From: Bacteroidaceae bacterium
GTDB taxonomy: Bacteria; Bacteroidota; Bacteroidia; Bacteroidales; CHK158-818
Direction of reading: 5' to 3'
Assembly (NCBI GenBank): GCA_017467745.1
Contig: JAFUKV010000284.1
Coordinates: 1-8,298 of the forward strand
Length of the DNA stretch: 8,298 nucleotides
Every line of letters starts with the position of its first letter. Within the stretch, counting starts at the first letter, position 1. The notes below the pieces were generated by a model. The model was not told the origin of the DNA, did no database searches, and saw only the letters and a program-made list of their open reading frames with translations. The translations under genes and the position numbers were made by a program. Of this stretch, positions 1-5,442 are shown one piece after another.

Positions 1-306
1 AATAACACAAGCCAACGACAAAGTAATAAGCGTTGCTTTCAACATCGCTTGTGGAGAAATATAGCCTGATGCCACCGCACGTCGAGGCCCTACCCGATCA
101 CTTCTGTCCGCACCTTTTTTATAATCGAAATAATCATTTGCAAAATTAGATGCTATCTGAGCCAATAATGCGAATATTATACATACCGACACTATAACTG
201 GATGAAATACATTAAAATACCACGCATACGCCGCAGAAACTACCACAGGCCCCACAGATACCGGTAAAGTACGGGGACGAGCTGCTTCAATCCATAATTT
301 CAACAT
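1..306 (-). CDS. menA: 1,4-dihydroxy-2-naphthoate polyprenyltransferase, N-terminal part (cut by window edge)
   Basis: MenA attaches a polyprenyl chain to 1,4-dihydroxy-2-naphthoate at the inner membrane, the step that makes demethylmenaquinone. The first 102 codons are visible and the rest lies beyond base 1. I translated them by hand. The protein opens with MLKLWIEAARPRTLPVSVGP, the usual start of MenA/UbiA-type enzymes. Hydrophobic segments follow at about residues 16-31 and 36-53. The UbiA-family prenyl-diphosphate/Mg2+ motif NDYFDYKKGADRSD is at residues 57-70, with aspartates D58, D61, D67 and D70. The ATG at 304-306 is the first in frame and places these motifs at normal distances from the N-terminus. 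The ATPase/DUF4435 gene ends 12 bp upstream on the same strand and no clear -7 box lies in the gap, so the two genes may be co-transcribed. Family identity is secure; the rest of the protein cannot be judged. Confidence 0.93.
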   Translation of the reverse strand, partial: MLKLWIEAARPRTLPVSVGPVVVSAAYAWYFNVFHPVIVSVCIIFALLAQIASNFANDYFDYKKGADRSDRVGPRRAVASGYISPQAMLKATLITLSLACVI

Positions 307-318
307 ACAAATAAAATA

Positions 319-1899
319 TTATGAAGATAACCCGAAACATCTCTGTATTGCATTTCGTATATTGCAGGCATCTTCTTTATTTTCTTTTAAAACAGATATA
401 ATAAAACTCAAATATTTTTCTTTATTCACCAAACCGCATAACTGCGTTACCCTGCTTTGCGGCAACATACCTTTCTGATTATAAACACGCAAAATAGCTT
501 CATAATTTTCATCTTTTATATATTGCCTGAACTCTAAACAGATGGTCTCGTACACACTACGACAATCTATATTATCCGTAAGGGTATCGATATGCTCTGA
601 CAATTCTTCTATACTGGATAACCGGCGGTCTATCATATACTCTAAATCCCGCCTTACTCTGTGTCGCGTATGTAATAGAGCCTGCGCCTCCACATCTTTA
701 TCGAACAACTGAAAAACATTCTTTTTAACCGCATCGAAAACAGAGTTTCCATCCAACAGCATTCTTCGGGCAACTGTTTTTATCACATCCTCCAACATCA
801 GTAAATTTTCTACTTCCGCAACATCTGGCACATAGACGTTCCGCACTCGCAAATAATCAATTTCTCGCTGAGTTCGCCGGTCTCTATCGACAATTCCTTT
901 TGAATCCAGATGATGAAAACGTTTCATCTCGTTAAACGCTTTTGTCGTTTCTATGACCTTAGTACAACCACCTAACGGTTTTACGGTATAGTCAGGAAAT
1001 ATATAAGGATACAGTTTAACATCGATACTCGAATAATCTGTCCCCTCGATAAATAAAACAGGTTTACGGCTGCCTAACAACTCCAAATATATCTCTTCGG
1101 GCAATAAGTCCGAATCATCTATCAATTCATAATCGAATGTGCGATTTTCTATATCAAACGACTTAACCCACACTCGAATACTCTCATCACGAGAAGAAGA
1201 AAATTCAATATCGTGTGTCATATAAACAAACACACAATCTTGCCGCATTTGTTCTATTTTATTCCATATCACGTTCATAATAGAACGATGTAAATAAATT
1301 TCCGGATCTTCAACCAATATAATCGCTTGTTCCGGAGCATACAACGCCGACGCTATCAAATAAAAAGCGACCTTTTCTCCCTGACTCATCTCCAACGCAT
1401 TATACGAACCGGGATGATCAGTACTCAAAACAAATATTTTTTCTCCCACTCGCTTTAATTTACTATGCGGGAATAATTCTTCCCACAATGCCTGCGTTTT
1501 ATCTAATTTTGTTTTCTGAGACTGGGCATCTTTATTGTCCACTAACGAATTTTTCAATTCAACAAGACTTTCAAACTCCTCGTGTTGAATAAGATATAGC
1601 AATTGTTCGAATTCCGTAATATACGGAGAAACCCCTATTGAACTATCAACTAACTGACGATCGGCCATACGGCCTAAATACAATTTAGATATACTGCCAG
1701 ATAAAGACGGTTGATTCAACTTTATATTCAATGCACTTTCGGCGGACATGCGAAACGAGCGTTCAGGATACAACAACTCTATTTCTTGACCGAAACGGCT
1801 CTTTCCTGCACCATTAGCACCTATAACAACTATATTTTTAGGCGATTCCAGCACAATGCTCTCTTTTTCATCTTCTCTCTTAGGCAATACAATTTCCAT
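319..1899 (-). CDS. ABC/SMC-type ATPase fused to DUF4435 (TOPRIM-like) domain; PARIS AriA-AriB-like candidate
   Basis: The protein has 526 residues in two parts. The first ~275 residues are an ABC/SMC-type ATPase. Walker A is GANGAGKS at 27-34, the signature-like MSQGEK is at 171-176, Walker B with its acidic residues is ILVEDPE at 194-200, and the switch histidine is H229 in MTHD. From about 278 a DUF4435 domain follows. It has LFIEGTD (E285), LGG (309-311), IVDRD (D338, D340) and VAEVENLL (E364, N365), the spacing of a TOPRIM-like acidic site. The last ~150 residues are helical and charged and I cannot assign them. The frame stays open up to 2040, but only from a TTG. I chose the ATG at 1899 because it is the first Met and a TAnnTTTG promoter box lies just upstream, inside the longer frame. 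Fused AAA-DUF4435 proteins are known as single-gene PARIS defence proteins, in which the ATPase senses a phage anti-restriction protein and the DUF4435 part is a tRNA nuclease. A defence role here is inference. Another OLD-like ATPase-nuclease function is possible. Confidence 0.85.
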   Translation of the reverse strand: MEIVLPKREDEKESIVLESPKNIVVIGANGAGKSRFGQEIELLYPERSFRMSAESALNIKLNQPSLSGSISKLYLGRMADRQLVDSSIGVSPYITEFEQLLYLIQHEEFESLVELKNSLVDNKDAQSQKTKLDKTQALWEELFPHSKLKRVGEKIFVLSTDHPGSYNALEMSQGEKVAFYLIASALYAPEQAIILVEDPEIYLHRSIMNVIWNKIEQMRQDCVFVYMTHDIEFSSSRDESIRVWVKSFDIENRTFDYELIDDSDLLPEEIYLELLGSRKPVLFIEGTDYSSIDVKLYPYIFPDYTVKPLGGCTKVIETTKAFNEMKRFHHLDSKGIVDRDRRTQREIDYLRVRNVYVPDVAEVENLLMLEDVIKTVARRMLLDGNSVFDAVKKNVFQLFDKDVEAQALLHTRHRVRRDLEYMIDRRLSSIEELSEHIDTLTDNIDCRSVYETICLEFRQYIKDENYEAILRVYNQKGMLPQSRVTQLCGLVNKEKYLSFIISVLKENKEDACNIRNAIQRCFGLSS

Positions 1900-1929
1900 A
1901 GTACAAATTTTACGGATATTAGCACTATT

Positions 1930-1961
1930 CAAATATAGGAATTTATTATTTATGTTACTAA
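1930..1961 (-). promoter_or_regulatory. Bacteroidetes-type promoter of the ATPase/DUF4435 gene
   Basis: On the minus strand TATATTTG (1930-1937) matches the Bacteroidetes -7 consensus TAnnTTTG exactly. A weak -33 candidate, TTAG (1958-1961), lies 20 bp upstream, within the usual 19-21 bp spacing. The box ends 30 bp before the ATG at 1899, leaving room for a 5' UTR of roughly 25 bases. This placement argues against the longer TTG-initiated frame. Confidence 0.6.
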
Positions 1962-2091
1962 TATTTTTCTTTATTTTAATACCATAAACAAATAGTTCAT
2001 ACACAAATACATTACAAATAAAACAATATCTTTTTACCAAAATTTAGCATTGACAATCTGCCAGAAAACACTCTATAATACAGAATTTTCT

Positions 2092-2099
2092 TACCTTTG
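2092..2099 (+). promoter_or_regulatory. Bacteroidetes -7 box upstream of ribE
   Basis: TACCTTTG fits TAnnTTTG and ends 37 bp before the ribE ATG. No convincing -33 TTTG sits 19-21 bp upstream. A little further upstream the strand carries TTGACA (2050-2055) and TATAAT (2074-2079) separated by 18 bp, a perfect E. coli sigma-70 pattern. This is probably coincidental in an AT-rich Bacteroidetes spacer. No FMN riboswitch precedes the gene; the leader is too short for one. Confidence 0.5.
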
Positions 2100-2136
2100 A
2101 AATCTAAAAATCGAATATTCACATAAAAATAACGTT

Positions 2137-2742
2137 ATGTTTTCCGGAATCGTAGAAGAAGCGGCAACAATAGTTGCATTAAAGCCCGAACAAGGTAATT
2201 TACATATAACCATGCAATGTTCATTTACAGATGAACTGAAAATAGACCAAAGTATTGCACACAACGGCGTATGCTTAACGGTTGTCAATATAGACGGAAA
2301 TACATTTACAACTACCGCCATAAAAGAGACATTGGAACGAAGCAATTTAGGACTACTAAAAATCGGCGATAAAGTAAATTTGGAAAGAAGTATGTTAATG
2401 AACGGTCGTTTAGACGGACATATAGTACAGGGACATGTTGATATGACAGCCCGCTGTATAGAACGAAAAGAAGCGGACGGCAGTTGGTATTACACATTTG
2501 AATACGATTTCGACAAAGAAATGGCAAAACAGGGATATATGACCGTTGAAAAAGGTTCTGTTACAGTAAACGGCGTTAGCTTGACTGTATGTAACTCAAA
2601 AAACAATAGTTTTCAAGTAGCTATTATTCCTTTTACGTTCGAACACACCAACTTCCATCAAATAAATCAAGGTTCTGTTGTTAATCTGGAATTTGACATT
2701 ATAGGAAAATACATCAGTAAAATGATGAAATACACAATGTAA
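2137..2742 (+). CDS. ribE: riboflavin synthase, alpha chain
   Basis: This enzyme makes riboflavin by dismutation of two 6,7-dimethyl-8-ribityllumazine molecules, the last step of the pathway, in the cytosol as a trimer. The 201 residues are slightly fewer than the ~215 of the E. coli and B. subtilis enzymes. Both lumazine-binding barrels are present. Barrel 1 has MFSGIVEE at 1-8 and NGVCLTV at 43-49. The linker GHIVQGHVD is at 94-102. Barrel 2 has VNGVSLTV at 144-151. C46 and H100 correspond to the conserved Cys and His near the active site. The start is fixed by the family-typical MFxGIVE opening. There is no clear Shine-Dalgarno sequence, which is common in this phylum. The stop is 6 bp before the nitroreductase start, so the two genes form an operon in which the product supplies the flavin precursor for the neighbour's cofactor. 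The symbol follows B. subtilis usage; the E. coli gene is called ribC. Confidence 0.95.
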   Translation: MFSGIVEEAATIVALKPEQGNLHITMQCSFTDELKIDQSIAHNGVCLTVVNIDGNTFTTTAIKETLERSNLGLLKIGDKVNLERSMLMNGRLDGHIVQGHVDMTARCIERKEADGSWYYTFEYDFDKEMAKQGYMTVEKGSVTVNGVSLTVCNSKNNSFQVAIIPFTFEHTNFHQINQGSVVNLEFDIIGKYISKMMKYTM

Positions 2743-2748
2743 GAAGCT

Positions 2749-3297
2749 ATGGACTTTTTAGAATTTGTATCATCCAGACAAAGCGACAGGGCATTCGACC
2801 CGTCTCGTCCCGTTGAAAAAGAGAAACTTGACCGCATTTTAGAATGCGCTCGGTTAGCTCCGTCCGCTTGTAATTCCCAACCTTGGAAATTTATCGTTGT
2901 AGACGATCCGGACATAAAAAACAATATAGCCGACGCTACCGCCAACCGAATACTAAGTATCAATCATTTTACCAAGCAAGCGCCGGTACATATTATTATT
3001 GTAGAAGAGCAGGCTAATATATCGGCAGGATTCGGCAGTTGGGTCAAAAACAAACATTTTCCGCATATCGATATAGGTATAGCAGCAGCTCATATTTGTT
3101 TAGCAGCTCATTCCGAAGGATTAGGTTCGTGCATATTGGGATGGTTTAATGAAAAAAAGATAAAAGATTTACTGAATATACCGTCCTCTAAGCGTCCGAT
3201 ACTGGACATTGTTATTGGCTATTCCGTACAAGAACTACGTGATAAAAAAAGGAAAAAACATGAAGATGTTGTAACGTACAACACTTATAAGAAATAG
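2749..3297 (+). CDS. nitroreductase-family FMN-dependent oxidoreductase
   Basis: A 182-residue protein of the nitroreductase superfamily, which are FMN-dependent NAD(P)H oxidoreductases, usually dimeric and cytosolic. The FMN-phosphate motif SRQSDRAFDPSRPV is at 9-22. The second signature, ARLAPSACNSQPWKF, is at 34-48 with N42 as the likely flavin contact. DIGIAAAHICLAAHSEGLGS at 108-127 is the conserved helix plus glycine turn. A basic tail (KKRKK, 166-170) closes the cofactor site. The length fits the short single-domain subgroup. The substrate cannot be told from sequence: nitroaromatics, quinones and enones are all seen in the family. The gene starts 6 bp after ribE, so it is almost certainly translated from the same mRNA. 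Pairing a flavoenzyme with riboflavin synthase is a sensible operon. It is followed by a strong inverted repeat. Confidence 0.9.
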   Translation: MDFLEFVSSRQSDRAFDPSRPVEKEKLDRILECARLAPSACNSQPWKFIVVDDPDIKNNIADATANRILSINHFTKQAPVHIIIVEEQANISAGFGSWVKNKHFPHIDIGIAAAHICLAAHSEGLGSCILGWFNEKKIKDLLNIPSSKRPILDIVIGYSVQELRDKKRKKHEDVVTYNTYKK

Positions 3298-3322
3298 TTA
3301 TATAAAACGCTATAACTGAGAA

Positions 3323-3364
3323 TAAAATAAAAACCTTGTATATAAATACAAGGTTTTTATTTTA
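3323..3364. terminator. bidirectional intrinsic terminator, 19-bp perfect stem
   Basis: Arms 3323-3341 and 3346-3364 are perfectly complementary around the loop ATAA. The core is ACCTTGTAT/ATACAAGGT, flanked by A-rich and T-rich ends, so each strand gives a GC-containing stem followed by a U-rich run. It lies between convergent genes: the nitroreductase ends at 3297 on plus and the acidic protein ends at 3357 on minus. It should therefore serve both. The right arm includes the stop codon (3357-3359) and the last codons of the minus-strand gene. Confidence 0.9.
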
Positions 3365-3809
3365 CATCAGACATCAATTTTTCAAAAAAGTCGTCTAACT
3401 CTCTATCCATCTTTTGAATAAACTCATCATCTAAAAAAATAATATCCTTATCTATCATTATTAAATCTTCTACCGGCTCATGATCGTCATTTACCAAAAC
3501 AACAGAAAAAGGGACATCAATATCTAACGATTCGAACTCTTTTATCAAAGATTCATTATTAAGAACTTTCCTTAACGAATCTATCACATTTTGTTCAAAA
3601 TCGGCATTCTCTTTCAACTCCGCCCATTCGTCAATAGTATTCTTAAACAATACATTCTCCGAATCATCATAAATGGAAAGAAGTAAATCATCGCATTTTA
3701 CCGAAACATAAATATCTGTCAATAAAATACTTTCATCCTTTATTTTTTTTATTACTTCAATAAATACATTGCTTAACTTATCGTATAATTTATTCTTTAC
3801 AATACTCAT
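3357..3809 (-). CDS. small acidic protein of unknown function
   Basis: I do not recognise this 150-residue protein by name. It is rich in Asp and Glu throughout and has no Cys cluster, signal peptide or membrane segment, so a soluble cytosolic protein is likely. The first ~60 residues read as an amphipathic helix (MSIVKNKLYDKLSNVFIEVI) followed by beta-like strands. The C-terminal ~45 residues are especially acidic (VNDDHEP, FLDDEF, DRELDDFFEKL). The frame is open to 3836, but the upstream start is a TTG lying inside a promoter -7 box. I therefore chose the ATG at 3809, which has AGGA (3817-3820) 7 bp upstream. The stop codon lies inside the terminator hairpin shared with the nitroreductase. 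It has its own promoter downstream of the CDGSH gene. The 'conserved hypothetical' call rests on good start and stop signals, not on a known family. Confidence 0.8.
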   Translation of the reverse strand: MSIVKNKLYDKLSNVFIEVIKKIKDESILLTDIYVSVKCDDLLLSIYDDSENVLFKNTIDEWAELKENADFEQNVIDSLRKVLNNESLIKEFESLDIDVPFSVVLVNDDHEPVEDLIMIDKDIIFLDDEFIQKMDRELDDFFEKLMSDVK

Positions 3810-3833
3810 TCTTTTATCCTTATAATTAATATT

Positions 3834-3861
3834 CAAATATAGCTATTATTTTTCAAAACAA
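3834..3861 (-). promoter_or_regulatory. Bacteroidetes-type promoter of the acidic protein gene
   Basis: On the minus strand TATATTTG (3834-3841) is an exact TAnnTTTG -7 box, 24 bp before the ATG at 3809. A TTG (3859-3861) 17 bp upstream may act as the -33 element, slightly closer than usual. The extended box CTATATTTGAATA (3830-3842) is identical over 13 bases to that of the ATPase/DUF4435 gene (1926-1938). Confidence 0.6.
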
Positions 3862-3891
3862 GGATAAATAAAAAGATTTTCAAGATATAAA

Positions 3892-4620
3892 TTATTCTGG
3901 CCATGCAGCAACATTAGCGTGCGTGCCGTCGCAAAAAGGCTTATTAAACGAAGCGCCACAACGACAAAGCGTTACTCGGTTTCTAACCTCATAACTACGC
4001 CCATCAGCCCCCTCAATACGTATGCCTCCTTTTACCCAAAGCGGACCATGTACTTTTAATCCGGAATCTTCAATTATTCCGACAGACGGTTCAAAATGCG
4101 GTTCATATGGTTTCCCCGTCTTTTTATCCCAAACAATTAATCTACCCGCAGGACAATGCCCTGCCTCGTGTTTTACCAACTCTCTTTCAATATCCGTTTC
4201 CGCCTTTTGAACCAGATTCCAAATTGTCCCATACGCGTCGCAAAAACGGGCAAACGCACAATAAACCTCATTATCAGCGAGAATCATGGTAGGCCCTTCA
4301 TATATATAAGCCTCATCCAGTAACGGTTTATGAGATGCCGTCTCTTTGGAATCCCAATGGCAATGTCGGTGACTCCCATCACAATACGGTTTATTTTTAG
4401 AGCTTCCACAACGGCACAAAGCTACCGGTGATTTTTCACTGTTAAAGTGTTTACCTCGCTTATATAACCATGAATCTCCATTATCATTAAAAACAATTAT
4501 TTCTTCATCGATAGGAGGATTACCAAACAGCAAATAAGGTCCATCGGCCGTTACTTTAATATAAAATGTCTCCGGAGCTGCAATAGAACCGGATTCAATA
4601 TGTAAATCTGACTTTTGCAT
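3892..4620 (-). CDS. double CDGSH-type iron-sulfur domain protein
   Basis: The 242-residue protein carries two CDGSH motifs, each the 3Cys-1His ligand set of a [2Fe-2S] cluster of the mitoNEET/NEET family. The first is CRCGSSKNKPYCDGSH at 69-84 (C69, C71, C80, H84). The second is CRCGASFNKPFCDGTH at 219-234 (C219, C221, C230, H234). Between them a region of about 100 residues has C121, C127, H155 and C156 (CAFARFC and HCPAGRL), recalling divergent ferredoxin-like segments found with bacterial CDGSH proteins. Whether it binds a cluster is inference. There is no signal peptide or membrane anchor, so it is probably cytosolic. Roles of bacterial double-CDGSH proteins in electron transfer or Fe-S storage are poorly defined. 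The ATG at 4620 is the first in frame and is not preceded by a TAnnTTTG box, so it may be read from the murB/MBL operon, whose last gene ends 53 bp upstream. Confidence 0.88.
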   Translation of the reverse strand: MQKSDLHIESGSIAAPETFYIKVTADGPYLLFGNPPIDEEIIVFNDNGDSWLYKRGKHFNSEKSPVALCRCGSSKNKPYCDGSHRHCHWDSKETASHKPLLDEAYIYEGPTMILADNEVYCAFARFCDAYGTIWNLVQKAETDIERELVKHEAGHCPAGRLIVWDKKTGKPYEPHFEPSVGIIEDSGLKVHGPLWVKGGIRIEGADGRSYEVRNRVTLCRCGASFNKPFCDGTHANVAAWPE

Positions 4621-4629
4621 AATTATTAT

Positions 4630-4658
4630 GGATTAATTGTAAAAAAAACAATCAAGCC
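4630..4658 (-). other. imperfect stem-loop in the MBL-CDGSH intergenic gap
   Basis: Arms 4630-4640 and 4648-4658 can pair over 11 positions with one mismatch and one G-U pair. They enclose a 7-base all-T loop on the minus-strand transcript. No T-run follows the stem, so it is not a standard terminator. It could be an mRNA processing or attenuating structure between the MBL-hydrolase and CDGSH genes, or chance in an AT-rich spacer. Confidence 0.35.
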
Positions 4659-4673
4659 ATAATATTTGTTCAA

Positions 4674-5435
4674 TTAATCGGAACAATAAATTTCCAATCC
4701 ATCGTATGCCATTGTTACATTTTCAGGCAATAGACTTGCAACCTCTGCATGTAATCCCATGTGATGACTCATATGAGTAAGATAGGCTTGTTTCGGCTTT
4801 AATTTATTTATCAAGGCTAACGCTTCATCTAATGTTTGATGCGAAATATGTTTTGTCTGCCGTAAGGCATTTACAATTAAAACATCAAGATTACACAACT
4901 TAGACAATTCCGTTTCCGGCATAGTTAGCATATCTGTTATATACGCCATGTTTCCTATACGATAACCTAATATCGGTAACATAAAATGCATTACCCTAAT
5001 CGGAGTAATTTCCACCCCCTTCACTGAAAAAATATCAGAATCTATTTCTAATAATTGTATATCCGGTATTCCGGCATATTTAAAACCGCTAAAACAATAA
5101 GGAAATCTATCTCTAACAGATTGCGCCACTCGCTTTTCCAAATACGTTTTTACAGGATAATCCCGGCAAAACGGACGCAAATCATCCATTCCGCCCGTAT
5201 GGTCATAATGCTCGTGCGTAATAAAAAGCGCATCTATGCCATCTACCCCCGCATCAATCATTTGTTGCCTGAAATCCGGTCCGCAATCTATGACAAAACG
5301 GTTACCCTTATATTCTATATAAACAGATGCACGCAAGCGCTTATCTCTAAAATCAGACGATGTACATACTGCACACTTACATCCTATTTCCGGAACGCCG
5401 GTAGATGTTCCGGTTCCTAAAAACACAATCTTCAT
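4674..5435 (-). CDS. metallo-beta-lactamase-fold hydrolase, PhnP-like
   Basis: A 253-residue cytosolic metallo-beta-lactamase-fold enzyme of the PhnP-like phosphodiesterase group. It opens with MKIVFLGTGTSTGVP, followed by the PhnP-type structural-zinc cysteines GCKCAVC (C19, C21, C24). The active-site metal motif is THEHYDH at 73-79 (H74, H76, D78, H79). Further ligand candidates are H150 (RVMHF), D168 (YITD) and H221 (LTHMSHH). The complete ligand set suggests an active dinuclear enzyme. PhnP itself cleaves phosphoribosyl 1,2-cyclic phosphate, but there are no phosphonate genes here, so the substrate is open; another cyclic phosphodiester is plausible. It starts 7 bp after murB on the same strand, which indicates co-translation. 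The start is the ATG directly before the strand-forming KIVFLG motif. Confidence 0.9.
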   Translation of the reverse strand: MKIVFLGTGTSTGVPEIGCKCAVCTSSDFRDKRLRASVYIEYKGNRFVIDCGPDFRQQMIDAGVDGIDALFITHEHYDHTGGMDDLRPFCRDYPVKTYLEKRVAQSVRDRFPYCFSGFKYAGIPDIQLLEIDSDIFSVKGVEITPIRVMHFMLPILGYRIGNMAYITDMLTMPETELSKLCNLDVLIVNALRQTKHISHQTLDEALALINKLKPKQAYLTHMSHHMGLHAEVASLLPENVTMAYDGLEIYCSD

Positions 5436-5442
5436 AAATCAT

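Noticed and set aside
2041..2136. FMN riboswitch before ribE
   Set aside because: The leader after the -7 box is about 35 bases, too short for an RFN element, and no conserved RFN segments were seen.
2091..2963. Minus-strand frames opposite ribE and the nitroreductase
   Set aside because: Both plus-strand genes are well supported, and the opposite frames have no promoter or motif.
4022..4292. Two overlapping plus-strand frames opposite the CDGSH gene
   Set aside because: Short, Pro/Ser-rich shadows of a gene with two intact CDGSH motifs.
5055..5420. 121-codon plus-strand frame opposite the MBL-fold gene
   Set aside because: Antisense to a gene with a full metal-ligand set; its Ile/Arg-rich translation resembles no protein family.
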